NCBI GenBank assembly: GCA_026645935.1
Contig: JAPKMP010000003.1
Coordinates: 62,001-126,000, forward strand
DNA from: Candidatus Villigracilaceae bacterium
Lineage (GTDB): Bacteria; Chloroflexota; Anaerolineae; Anaerolineales; Villigracilaceae
Direction: 5' to 3'
Length of the DNA: 64,000 bases
The translations under genes were made by a program, and so were the position numbers. The notes beneath the pieces are model-generated. The model did no database searches. It was not told where the DNA came from and saw only the letters and a program-made list of their open reading frames with translations. Every line of letters begins with the position of its first letter. The first letter of the stretch is position 1. Below are positions 47,443 through 56,616 of the stretch, one piece after another.

Positions 47443-48174
47443 ATGCGAATTTTGGTGATGTCGGATATTCACGCGAATTACAACGCGCTGGAGGCGGTCT
47501 TGAAGGATGCCGGCCAGGTGGATGAGACCTGGTGTCTCGGCGATCTTGTCGGGTATGGTCCCGACCCGAACGCGGTGGTGGAGGAGGTGCGCGAGATCAA
47601 AAACCTCACCTGCTTAATGGGCAATCACGATGTGGCTGTGATCGGCAGAATGTCGCTCGAAACCTTCAACGGCGACGCCAAACGTTCGCTCATGTATCAC
47701 GAGCAAGTGCTCTCCGCCAGCAACATGGACTTCATCCGGTCGCTGCCATCCAAGCCGAAAGTGCGGAGCGAGGCGACCATTGTCCATGGAAGTCCGCGCG
47801 ACCCCTTATGGGAATACATTCTCAATTCGACGACGGCAAGCCTGAACTTCGATCATTTCGATACGGATGTGTGTTTCGTCGGGCATACGCACATCCAGTG
47901 CAGTTTCACCCTCAAGGAGAGGATGGGACAGGTTGCCGCTGAACATGCCAAACCGGATGTGGCGCTTCCCCTCCATCCGAAGGTGATACTCAATCCCGGC
48001 TCAGTGGGGCAACCCCGCGACCGCGACCCGCGAGCCGCCTACGCCATCTACGACACCGAGGCGCGCACCTGGACTCCCAAACGGGTCATATACGATATCG
48101 CCGATGTACAAAACCGCATCCGCGAAGCGGGCTTGCCAGAGAAACATGCCGCCCGGCTCGCCGAAGGCTGGTAG
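47443..48174 (+). CDS. Metallophosphoesterase (YfcE-like)
   Basis: MRILVMSDIHANYNALEAVL, CLGDLVGYGPDPNAVVEEV, MGNHDVAV, GHTHIQ, NPGSVGQPRD. Confidence 0.92.
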   Translation: MRILVMSDIHANYNALEAVLKDAGQVDETWCLGDLVGYGPDPNAVVEEVREIKNLTCLMGNHDVAVIGRMSLETFNGDAKRSLMYHEQVLSASNMDFIRSLPSKPKVRSEATIVHGSPRDPLWEYILNSTTASLNFDHFDTDVCFVGHTHIQCSFTLKERMGQVAAEHAKPDVALPLHPKVILNPGSVGQPRDRDPRAAYAIYDTEARTWTPKRVIYDIADVQNRIREAGLPEKHAARLAEGW

Positions 48175-48183
48175 CCCCTCATG

Positions 48184-48217
48184 AGTCCTCTCGCTGGCTT
48201 GGGAGGACTTTTTCTTT
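48184..48217 (+). terminator. Intrinsic terminator
   Basis: AGTCCTC...GGAGGACTTTTTCTTT. Confidence 0.7.
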
Positions 48218-48307
48218 GCCGAAAGTTGTAAAATAAAAAGGGAACAATTGATTTGCGATCATCGTCATTTTGGCAGAGAAGTTACCAAAGGAAAAGGAGA
48301 AGTTGAA

Positions 48308-49240
48308 ATGAAACGCCTATTGCCGTTTATATTGATGATTGCCGCGCTTATTCTGACTGCGTGTGTAGGGGCGAGAGCTCCCATGGAAGCGCCCGCAGAA
48401 CCCGCATATGACGTCGCTCCGCTTCCGGCCATGGAAGAAGGATTCGCCGCCGAACAAGCCCCTTCAAGTGGAGGCGGGGGCGTGGAAGCATCCAGCGTCG
48501 AACGGCTCGTCATCCAGAATGCCGACCTCGCCATCGTAGTCTCGGATGTGGAAGCCCGCATGGAAGAAATCCAGAAAATGGCGGAGGAGATGGGTGGGTT
48601 CGTGGTCTCGTCGAATCTGTACCAGGGATATACCAGCAATTACATCCCTGTGCCTGAGGGAGCAGTCACCATCCGTGTACCGGCTGAAAAACTGGACGAA
48701 GCGCTGGAACTTATCAAGGAAGGCGCGGTCGAGGTCCAAAGTGAAACACGCTCCGGGCAGGATGTCACCGCTGAATATGTGGATCTGAAGTCCCGCCTCA
48801 AGACCTATGAAGCCGCCGAAAGAGAATTGACCGAACTCATGGAGAACGCGCAGGACACCGATGAAGTGGTCAACATCTTCAACCAATTGATGTATTACCG
48901 CGAGCAGATCGAGATCATCAAAGGTCAGATTCAATACTACGAGGAAGCCGCGGCGCTTTCCGCCGTCAGCGTCCGTTTGATCGCGGAGGAGACCATCCAG
49001 CCGGTGACCATCGGCAAATGGGAGCCGAAGGGCGTGGCGCTCGAAGCCATCCAGGACCTGCTCAACTTCTGGAAGAACTTCGTCGACTTTATGATCCGCT
49101 TTGTGATCTACACCCTGCCCGTCCTGATCACCATCGGCATTCCGTTATACCTGGCATTCCTCGGTTTACGCTGGGTCTTCCGCAAGATGCGCGGGAATAA
49201 AAAGAAAGCCGAGCCGCAGCAGGCTGAAGAAAAGAAGTAA
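48308..49240 (+). CDS. DUF4349 domain-containing lipoprotein
   Basis: Lipobox LILTACVG; VIQNADLAIVVSDVEARMEEIQKMAEEMGGFVVSS...TRSGQDVTAEYVDLKSRLKTYEAAERELTELMENA. Confidence 0.88.
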   Translation: MKRLLPFILMIAALILTACVGARAPMEAPAEPAYDVAPLPAMEEGFAAEQAPSSGGGGVEASSVERLVIQNADLAIVVSDVEARMEEIQKMAEEMGGFVVSSNLYQGYTSNYIPVPEGAVTIRVPAEKLDEALELIKEGAVEVQSETRSGQDVTAEYVDLKSRLKTYEAAERELTELMENAQDTDEVVNIFNQLMYYREQIEIIKGQIQYYEEAAALSAVSVRLIAEETIQPVTIGKWEPKGVALEAIQDLLNFWKNFVDFMIRFVIYTLPVLITIGIPLYLAFLGLRWVFRKMRGNKKKAEPQQAEEKK

Positions 49241-49256
49241 TTTGCGGTATGCGCCA

Positions 49257-49290
49257 AGAGGACGGCCATCGGGTCGTCCTCTTTTGTTTA
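49257..49290 (+). terminator. Intrinsic terminator
   Basis: AGAGGACG-GCCATCGGGT-CGTCCTCTTTTGTTT. Confidence 0.7.
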
Positions 49291-49516
49291 AACGCTTTGC
49301 CGCATTTCTTGCGGGAAAATTCCGGGGCGGGAGTCACATCCGGAGACGCCAGACAAGTCTCACGTCTGCGCAGGAAGCGATGGGGCTCGTCCGGATGATC
49401 CCGCATGCATTTGAATATCATCGGATGTTTTTATTCCAGTCGGGGAGGATTAGGATCGAAATGATTTCTTTTCGGGATGATTATCAGGGTTGTATGATTA
49501 TTTTTGTTACTATATA

Positions 49517-49534
49517 TTGTGACAACTTTCACTA
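49517..49534. promoter_or_regulatory. Candidate Rex-like operator upstream of hdr-mvh operon
   Basis: TTGTGACAACTTTCACTA versus Rex-type TTGTGAANNNNTTCACAA: two mismatches in the 14 defined positions by eye. Confidence 0.4.
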
Positions 49535-49634
49535 GTATGGATATTGGGGGTAGTTTACGCGTATCTGCGAATGGATGACTTCGGTCATGCCGAGCAGCGG
49601 CTGGTCGGGTTTTGGTTGTAGCACGGAGGCTCCT

Positions 49635-50231
49635 ATGCCCCATATGACAGACGAACGGGTCCGGGCGGGTTTAACCCACGAGGAGGACCTTTCCCTTTTG
49701 CATGAAGTCAGCATGAAGACTGCGGGTGTATCGCGGCTGGAGATGTGCATCCAATGCGGAACGTGCGGGGGCTCCTGCCCCGCCGCCAAGGATATGGACC
49801 ACACGCCGCGCATGCTGTTCGCGATGTTGCGGGCGGGTATGCGCGAGGAAGTGCTGCGGAGCAACACGCAATGGATCTGCGTCTCGTGCTATCACTGCGT
49901 GGTGCGCTGCCCGCAGGAGGTGCACATCGCGGACGTAATGTACACGCTCAAGGGCATGGCGATCAAGGAGAAGTTGTACGAGGACTCCACCGCGCCCGAT
50001 TTTTCGCAGACCTTCGTGGACATGGTCGAGACGTATGGGCGCAGTTTCGAAATGGGGCTGGCGTCACGCCATTACCTGAGACACTTCCCGCTTAGACTGC
50101 CAGGCATGATGCCGATGGGGCTTGGGATGATCACGAAGGGGCGCATGGCGCTGATGCCAAAGAAGATCAAACAGATGGACCAGTTGAAAAAGATATTGGA
50201 CCACGCCAAGCAACTGGAGATGACTTCATGA
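49635..50231 (+). CDS. hdrC: Heterodisulfide reductase subunit C-like 4Fe-4S protein
   Basis: CIQCGTCGGSCPAAKDMDHTPRMLFAMLRAGMREEVLRSNTQWICVSCYHCVVRCPQEVHIADVMYTLK; order HdrC-HdrB-HdrA. Confidence 0.9.
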   Translation: MPHMTDERVRAGLTHEEDLSLLHEVSMKTAGVSRLEMCIQCGTCGGSCPAAKDMDHTPRMLFAMLRAGMREEVLRSNTQWICVSCYHCVVRCPQEVHIADVMYTLKGMAIKEKLYEDSTAPDFSQTFVDMVETYGRSFEMGLASRHYLRHFPLRLPGMMPMGLGMITKGRMALMPKKIKQMDQLKKILDHAKQLEMTS

Positions 50232-51241
50232 ACAAATATCTTTTATATCCAGGCTGTTCGATGGAATCCAGCGCAAAGGCGTACATGGAGTCCATGAATA
50301 CGATCCTCGAATCGCTCGACCTCCATTTCGAAGAGATCGAAGATTGGAACTGCTGCGGCGCGACGGAGTATCTCGGCATCAACCTGATTCCCGCGTATTC
50401 GCTGATCGCGCGCAACCTGGCGCTGGCAACGAAGCAAATGCATCCCGTAAACGGGACAGGTGGCACGCGTACCGTCGTTGCGCCGTGTTCAGCGTGTTAT
50501 CTTAACCTTGCGAAAGCGGATCACTACATGAACGAGCGACCGTCGCTGGGCGAAAAGGTCAATGAGGCACTCGCGGCGGGCGGACTGCACTATGAGGCTG
50601 GCACGCTGGATGTGCGCCACCTGATCGATATTCTGGTCTATGACGTGGGGCTGGAGAAAATACGGGAGGCTGTCGTGCATCCATTGACTGGACTCAAGGT
50701 GGTTCCCTACATGGGCTGCATGTTGCCGCGACCCGATTACCAGCACCGCTGGTCGGACCATGAGCATCCCACCGAATTGGACGACCTGTTGCGCGCGCTG
50801 GGCGCGGACGTGATCGATTATCCGCTCACGACGGAATGCTGCGGCGGACACATGACCCAGATCGGACCCGAAACTGCTTTTGAACTCATCCGCCGGCTCG
50901 TGGCGGACGCGGATGAGCGCGGCGCGCAGATGATGGTCACAGTCTGCCCGATGTGCCAGATGAACGTGGATGCCTACCAAAATGAGATGAACAATTACTT
51001 CGGCACGGATTATCACATTCCGATCCTATTCTTCACGCAATTGATGGGGCTGGCGTTCGGGAAGGAACCCGGCGAGTTGGGGATCGGCGTGGAACTGGTC
51101 AGTTCGCGGAATGTGTTGGCGGGCATCGGCGTGGAAGTGCCTGTTACGCAGGAACCCGCCGCGCCGAGGAAGAAGGATGAAGGGCTACCCATGCCGCGTC
51201 GCTGGACCAAGCATGAGGGCAGGAAGGAGACGGTGAAATGA
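50228..51241 (+). CDS. hdrB: Heterodisulfide reductase subunit B-like (CCG domains)
   Basis: YLLYPGCSMESSAKAYMESMNTILESL...EDWNCCGATEY, YPLTTECCGGHMTQ, VTVCPMCQMNVDAYQ. Confidence 0.92.
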   Translation: MNKYLLYPGCSMESSAKAYMESMNTILESLDLHFEEIEDWNCCGATEYLGINLIPAYSLIARNLALATKQMHPVNGTGGTRTVVAPCSACYLNLAKADHYMNERPSLGEKVNEALAAGGLHYEAGTLDVRHLIDILVYDVGLEKIREAVVHPLTGLKVVPYMGCMLPRPDYQHRWSDHEHPTELDDLLRALGADVIDYPLTTECCGGHMTQIGPETAFELIRRLVADADERGAQMMVTVCPMCQMNVDAYQNEMNNYFGTDYHIPILFFTQLMGLAFGKEPGELGIGVELVSSRNVLAGIGVEVPVTQEPAAPRKKDEGLPMPRRWTKHEGRKETVK

Positions 51242-53235
51242 CAGAGAAAATCGGAGTCTATGTCTGTCACTGCGGGTCGAACATCGCGGGCGTGGTGGAC
51301 GTCGAAGATGTCGCCAAATGGGCGGCGGAGAAACTCGGTCATCAGGGCGTGGTCATTGCGCGCGATTACAAGTTCATGTGCTCCAGTTTGGGGCAGGAGT
51401 TGATCGAGAAGGATATCAAGGAACTTGGTTTGACGCGCGTGGTGGTTGCCGCATGCTCGCCTCATTTGCACGAGAAAACGTTCCGCATCGCGGCGCAGAA
51501 CGCGGGCTTAAACCCGTATCTTGTGGAACTCGCTTCGATCCGTGAACAGGTTTCATGGGTGCATACGGACAAGGCTGTCGCGACGGCGAAGTCAAAGGCG
51601 GTGGTATCAGGCGCGGTGTCGAGGGTGATCGAGAATGCCCCGCTGGAGGAGATCAAGGTCCCGATCAATCCGAACACGCTGGTGGTGGGCGGAGGGATTG
51701 CGGGCATTCAATCCGCTTTGGAGATCGCGAACGCGGGCTTCCATGTGTATCTGGTCGAACGCGAGCCGTCCATCGGCGGACACATGGCGCAGTTCGACAA
51801 GACCTTCCCGACGCTGGATTGTTCGGCATGCATTCTCACGCCGCGCATGGTCGAGGCGGGGACGCATCCGAACATCACGTTGTTGACGTGGAGCGAAGTG
51901 GTGAACGTGGCGGGATATGTCGGCAATTTCAACGTGACGATTAAAAAGAAGGCGCGCTTTGTCAACGAGGAACTGTGTACAGGCTGCGGCATTTGCCAGG
52001 AGAAATGCCCGAAGAAAGTGATTGATGATGTGTACGAAGCGGGGCTGGGATACCGCAAGGCGGTCTATACACCGTTCGCGCAAGCCGTTCCGAACTATCC
52101 CGTGATGGACAAGGAAAACTGCATCTATTTCGAAAAAGGGACCTGCAAGGCTTGCGAGAAATTCTGCCCGACCAACGCGATCGATTTCAACCAGCAGGAT
52201 CAGTTGTTGAATGTCGAAGTGGGCAACATCATCCTCGCCACGGGCTATGACCTGTTCGATGCGCGGCGTGTGAGCAACTACGGTTATGGGCGTTTGCCGA
52301 ACGTGTTCACGAGTCTGGAATTCGAGCGTCTATCCAACGCGGCGGGACCGACCAACGGCAATATCGTTTTGCGCGACGGCAAGACCATGCCGAAGAGCGT
52401 GGGCATCATCCACTGCGTCGGCTCGCGCGACCGAAATTTCAACAACTACTGCTCGGTCATCTGCTGTATGCAGGGATTGAAGTTCGCGCATCTCGTCCAT
52501 GAGCGGACGGGCGCGACAGTCTATAACTTCTACATTGACATGCGCACGGCGTATAAGGCGTACGACGAGTTCTATCAACGAGTGCTGGAAGAAGGGACTC
52601 TGTTCGTGCGCGGCAAAGTGGCGGAGGTCACGGATGCGGCGCGCTATTCCAACGAAAGAGGCAAACTGATCGTCCAAACCGAAGATACGCTGGCTGGCAA
52701 GCAGAGGCGCATCCCTGTGGATATGGTCATCCTTTCCAGCGGATTACAACCGCGTCACGATGCCAAGGAAGTCGGCAAGATGTTCGGCATCTCGTGCTCC
52801 ACCGACGGCTGGTTCACGGAGAAACACCCCAAACTCGATCCCGTCGCCACGATGACCGAAGGCATCTACATCGTCGGTTGCGCGCAGGGACCGAAGGATA
52901 TTCCGTCCAGCGTGGCGCAGGGCGCGGCGGCATCGGCGCGCGTGCTGGATAAGATCCTGCAGCGCGAAGTCGCGCTCGAGCCGATCAAGGCAACCGTGAA
53001 TAAAGAGATGTGCTCGGGCTGCCGCATTTGCAACGGGCTGTGTCCGTTCAACGCCATCGCCTTCATCGCGGATGACAACGTCTCCGAGATCAACCCCGCG
53101 CTTTGTCAGGGCTGCGGCACGTGCGTGGCAGCTTGTCCTGCGGGCGCGATCAGTGGCACAGGGTTCAGCAATGAGCAGATCAATGCGCAGATCGACGGGC
53201 TGTTGATGAAGAATCTTGAACCAGTTGGAGCGTAA
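51238..53235 (+). CDS. hdrA: Heterodisulfide reductase subunit A-like (FAD, multiple FeS)
   Basis: KIGVYVCHCGSNIAGVVDVEDVA, NTLVVGGGIAGIQSALEIANAGFHVYLVEREPSIGGHMAQFDKTFPTLDCSACILTPRM, CTGCGICQEKCP, CSGCRICNGLCPFNAI, CQGCGTCVAACPAGAI. Confidence 0.95.
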   Translation: MTEKIGVYVCHCGSNIAGVVDVEDVAKWAAEKLGHQGVVIARDYKFMCSSLGQELIEKDIKELGLTRVVVAACSPHLHEKTFRIAAQNAGLNPYLVELASIREQVSWVHTDKAVATAKSKAVVSGAVSRVIENAPLEEIKVPINPNTLVVGGGIAGIQSALEIANAGFHVYLVEREPSIGGHMAQFDKTFPTLDCSACILTPRMVEAGTHPNITLLTWSEVVNVAGYVGNFNVTIKKKARFVNEELCTGCGICQEKCPKKVIDDVYEAGLGYRKAVYTPFAQAVPNYPVMDKENCIYFEKGTCKACEKFCPTNAIDFNQQDQLLNVEVGNIILATGYDLFDARRVSNYGYGRLPNVFTSLEFERLSNAAGPTNGNIVLRDGKTMPKSVGIIHCVGSRDRNFNNYCSVICCMQGLKFAHLVHERTGATVYNFYIDMRTAYKAYDEFYQRVLEEGTLFVRGKVAEVTDAARYSNERGKLIVQTEDTLAGKQRRIPVDMVILSSGLQPRHDAKEVGKMFGISCSTDGWFTEKHPKLDPVATMTEGIYIVGCAQGPKDIPSSVAQGAAASARVLDKILQREVALEPIKATVNKEMCSGCRICNGLCPFNAIAFIADDNVSEINPALCQGCGTCVAACPAGAISGTGFSNEQINAQIDGLLMKNLEPVGA

Positions 53236-53247
53236 GGAGTTGATTCC

Positions 53248-53751
53248 ATGACCGACCAATTCGAACCGACCATCATCGGCTTCACCTGCAACTGGTGTAG
53301 TTATCGCGCAGCGGACCTGGCGGGGACAGCGCGCATGAAGTATGCGCCGAATGTTCGCCTCATCCGCTTGATGTGCTCGGGACGCCTCGACCCGACCTTC
53401 GTCCTGCGCGCGCTCTCGGGCGGCGCAGACGGCGTGATGATCACAGGCTGTCATCCGGGTGAATGTCATTACATCGAACAGAATTACAAGGCACTTAGGC
53501 GTTTTCTTTTGCTCAAGCGAGTGCTGACCGGGCTGGGCATCGAACCTGAACGGGTCAAGCTCGTTTGGGCGAGCGCGGCGGAAGGCGCGAAGTTCGCGGC
53601 GGAGACGACGGCATTCGTGGAAGAGATCCGGAAACTGGGACCGCTTTGTTGGGGGAAGGACGAAGATGGAAGGATGAAGGATGACGAAGATATCGGAAAT
53701 TCATCCATCAAAATTCATCCTTCATCCTTTGAAAAGGAGGTGCCTGCATGA
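53248..53751 (+). CDS. mvhD: Methyl-viologen-reducing hydrogenase delta subunit (MvhD)
   Basis: TIIGFTCNWCSYRAADLAGTARMKYAPNVRLIRLMCSGRLDPTFVLRALSGGADGVMITGCHPGECHYIEQNYKA. Confidence 0.92.
   Translation: MTDQFEPTIIGFTCNWCSYRAADLAGTARMKYAPNVRLIRLMCSGRLDPTFVLRALSGGADGVMITGCHPGECHYIEQNYKALRRFLLLKRVLTGLGIEPERVKLVWASAAEGAKFAAETTAFVEEIRKLGPLCWGKDEDGRMKDDEDIGNSSIKIHPSSFEKEVPA
53670..53729. repeat. Palindromic element at 3' end of mvhD coding sequence
   Basis: Perfect 15-bp arms AAGGATGAAGGATGA (53670-53684) / TCATCCTTCATCCTT (53715-53729), in frame with mvhD. Confidence 0.85.
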
Positions 53752-54740
53752 CACACGTCAAACCAAAATTTGCAATGTATTGGGCGGCATCCTGCGGAGG
53801 CTGTGAGATCGCGGTGCTGAACACCCATGAGAAGATTTTGGATGTGGATGCCAATTTCGATGTGGTCTTCTGGCCCGTCGCCATGGACGCGAAATACAAG
53901 GACGTTGAGGCAATGGAAGACGGTTCGATCCTTCTCACGCTTTTCAATGGCGGCATCCGCAACGACGAGAACGAGCATATTGCGAAACTGCTCCGGCAGA
54001 AATCGAAGATCCTTGTCGCGTTCGGTTCATGCGCCTGCGAAGGATGCATTCCCGGGCTGGCAAATCTGAGCCCGGTTGGAGAGATCGTCCACACGGCCTT
54101 CAACACGATTTCGACCGATAACCCGCATGAGATCTATCCGCGCACCTCGTACGATGTACCCGAAGGCGAATTGCACATCCCCAAACTTGAAAAGACGTTA
54201 CGACCGCTCGATCATGTCGTGGATGTGGATTACTTCATGCCAGGCTGCCCGCCGGAAAGTCATCAGATCGCAGCCGTTCTGGACCTTGTCATCGATGTGC
54301 TGCATGGACGGGCGACTCTCCCGCCAAAAGGCTCCACGATAGGGGTGGGCAACTCGACCGTGTGCGATGAATGTCCGCGCGCGCGCAACGTGAAAGCTAT
54401 CAAGGAGTTCAAGCGCATTCAAGACATTGCACCAGCCGACCCGGACTTGTGCCTGCTCGAGCAGGGAATCCCATGCAACGGGCCCGCAACATGCAGTGGA
54501 TGCAATGCGCGCTGCCCGCAAGCGGGGGCGCAGTGCATTGGATGCTACGGACCGGCTCAGGGCGTGACGGATTACGGTGCGCGGCTGATCACCGCATTCG
54601 CATCAGTGATCGATGCAAAAGAACCTGAAGAGATCGACCGCATCCTTGACGGGATCCCCGACCCGACCGGACAGATGTATCGCTTCAGCCTGCCCGCTTC
54701 GCCGCTCAAGGCGAACAGGGAGGCTTTCAAGGCGAAATGA
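53748..54740 (+). CDS. mvhG: NiFe hydrogenase small subunit (MvhG-like)
   Basis: KFAMYWAASCGGCEIAVLNTHEKILDV..., FMPGCPPESHQIAAVLDLVIDVL, CSGCNARCPQAGAQCIGCYGPAQGVTDYGA. Confidence 0.92.
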   Translation: MTHVKPKFAMYWAASCGGCEIAVLNTHEKILDVDANFDVVFWPVAMDAKYKDVEAMEDGSILLTLFNGGIRNDENEHIAKLLRQKSKILVAFGSCACEGCIPGLANLSPVGEIVHTAFNTISTDNPHEIYPRTSYDVPEGELHIPKLEKTLRPLDHVVDVDYFMPGCPPESHQIAAVLDLVIDVLHGRATLPPKGSTIGVGNSTVCDECPRARNVKAIKEFKRIQDIAPADPDLCLLEQGIPCNGPATCSGCNARCPQAGAQCIGCYGPAQGVTDYGARLITAFASVIDAKEPEEIDRILDGIPDPTGQMYRFSLPASPLKANREAFKAK

Positions 54741-54792
54741 TCCGTGCTATCGTAAGTATGTCAGTCCGTCTATTTTTTGAAAGGAGGATGGC

Positions 54793-55044
54793 ATGACTGC
54801 GAAACCGATCGAAAACGCCGAGCCCGTCGAGGACCCCAACGCCCTGCTGGAAAGGGCGCTGATCGAGGAATACCTCAAGACAAAGGGCTACACTCATGAA
54901 GACCTGAAGAAACTTCCCGCCGATCTTGTCGAGAAATTGATGAAGGAAGCCTCGCAATACGCCTCGCTCAAAATGGAAGAGGTCGAGGCGCGGGCGCACT
55001 TCGTCAAGGAATTGCACAACGACACATCACCGCTTGAGAAATGA
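54793..55044 (+). CDS. Small conserved-looking helical protein between hydrogenase subunit genes (83 aa)
   Basis: MTAKPIENAEPVEDPNALLERALIEEYLKTKGYTHEDLKKLPADLVEKLMKEASQYASLKMEEVEARAHFVKELHNDTSPLEK; AAAGGAGG upstream of ATG. Confidence 0.7.
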   Translation: MTAKPIENAEPVEDPNALLERALIEEYLKTKGYTHEDLKKLPADLVEKLMKEASQYASLKMEEVEARAHFVKELHNDTSPLEK

Positions 55045-55048
55045 AAAA

Positions 55049-55092
55049 TGATGAGTGGAACGTGAAGGACAAAATTCATCTTCCACTCATCA
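55049..55092. repeat. Palindromic repeat between small ORF and mvhA
   Basis: TGATGAGTGGAA / TTCCACTCATCA 12-bp arms. Confidence 0.7.
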
Positions 55093-55107
55093 CCGACAGG
55101 AGTTCCC

Positions 55108-56574
55108 ATGACCCAACGAATATCCATCGATCCCGTCACCCGTCTTGAAGGTCACGGCAAGATCGAGATCTTCCTCGACGATCAAGGCAATGTCGCCAAC
55201 TCGTATTTTCAGATTCCGGAACTGCGCGGCTTCGAACGATTCGTGGTCGGGCGTCCGATCGAGGAAATGCCGCTTCTGACGAACCGCATCTGCGGCGTGT
55301 GCCCCGAGGCGCATCATATGGCGGCGGCAAAAGCGGCCGATGCGGTCTATCACGTCGATCCGCCGCGCACGGGAAAGATGCTGAGGGAATTGCTTTACTC
55401 CGCGTTCTACTGCACCGACCACACGACTCACTTCTATGCGCTCGGCGGACCCGATTTCGTAATGGGACCCGATGCGCCCGTCGCCGAACGAAACATCCTC
55501 GGTGTGATCCATAAAGTGGGTTTGGAGATCGGTGGCAAGGTCATTCAGATGCGGAAATACGGGCACAATGTCGTCGAGATGATCGGCGGAAGGAAAGTCC
55601 ATCCATGCACGTCCATCCCCGGCGGAATCACAAAAGGCATCACCGAAGAACAGCGCAAAGAGATCGAAGAGATGGGACGCTGGGCAATCGAGTTCGCGCA
55701 GTTCAGCTTGAAGCTCTTCAATGACATCGTGCTTTCCAACAAGAGTTACGTGGATCTGATCCTCGGCGACGTCTATACCCATCGCACCTATTATATGGGA
55801 CTCGTGGACGAGAATAACAAGGCCAACTTCTACGACGGCAAAGTGCGCGTGTCAGACCCGAACGGAAAAGAATTCGTCAAATACGAGCCGAAGGATTACG
55901 CTCAACACGTTGCCGAACACGTCGAGCCATGGACCTATCTCAAATTCCCGTATCTCAAGAACGTCGGCTGGAAAGGCTTCGTGGACGGGATCGACTCCGG
56001 CATCTATATGGCGACCCCGCTCTCGCGCCTCAATGCCGCGGATGGAATGGCAACGCCTCTTGCGCAGGAACAGTACGATAAATTCTATGCGACCCTGGGC
56101 GGCAAGCCCGTGCATCAACGGCTTGCGATTCACTGGGCGCGCCTGATCGAATTGCTCTATGCCGCGGAACTCTGGGTGGAATTGGTCACGGATCCCGAGA
56201 TCACCTCGCCGAACATTCACACCAAACCAACCGAGAAACCAACGGAAGGAGTCGGCATCGTCGAGGCGCCGCGCGGGACGCTTACGCATCATTACTGGAC
56301 CGATGAGCGCGGTGTTGTAACCAAAGCGAATCTCATCGTGGGCACGACCAACAACTACGCGCCGATCCAGATGTCCACGCACAAGGCGGCGAAGAGTCTC
56401 ATCCATGACGGGAATGTGAACGAAGGCCTGCTCAACATGGTGGAGATGGCGTTCCGCGCCTACGACCCGTGCTTCGGCTGCGCCACCCATTCACTGCCCG
56501 GTCAGATGCCTTTGGAGATCACGATCCGAGACGCGGACGGGAATCTGCTCGAGGTGTTGAAACAGTTTTGTTGA
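55108..56574 (+). CDS. mvhA: NiFe hydrogenase large subunit (MvhA-like, group 3)
   Basis: RICGVCPEAHHMAAAKAADAVY N-terminal and DPCFGCATHSLPGQMPLEI C-terminal NiFe ligating motifs. Confidence 0.95.
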   Translation: MTQRISIDPVTRLEGHGKIEIFLDDQGNVANSYFQIPELRGFERFVVGRPIEEMPLLTNRICGVCPEAHHMAAAKAADAVYHVDPPRTGKMLRELLYSAFYCTDHTTHFYALGGPDFVMGPDAPVAERNILGVIHKVGLEIGGKVIQMRKYGHNVVEMIGGRKVHPCTSIPGGITKGITEEQRKEIEEMGRWAIEFAQFSLKLFNDIVLSNKSYVDLILGDVYTHRTYYMGLVDENNKANFYDGKVRVSDPNGKEFVKYEPKDYAQHVAEHVEPWTYLKFPYLKNVGWKGFVDGIDSGIYMATPLSRLNAADGMATPLAQEQYDKFYATLGGKPVHQRLAIHWARLIELLYAAELWVELVTDPEITSPNIHTKPTEKPTEGVGIVEAPRGTLTHHYWTDERGVVTKANLIVGTTNNYAPIQMSTHKAAKSLIHDGNVNEGLLNMVEMAFRAYDPCFGCATHSLPGQMPLEITIRDADGNLLEVLKQFC

Positions 56575-56616
56575 GGAGAGGCAGGTTCAGGTCGCGAAAG
56601 AACCGGAGGCTTCATC

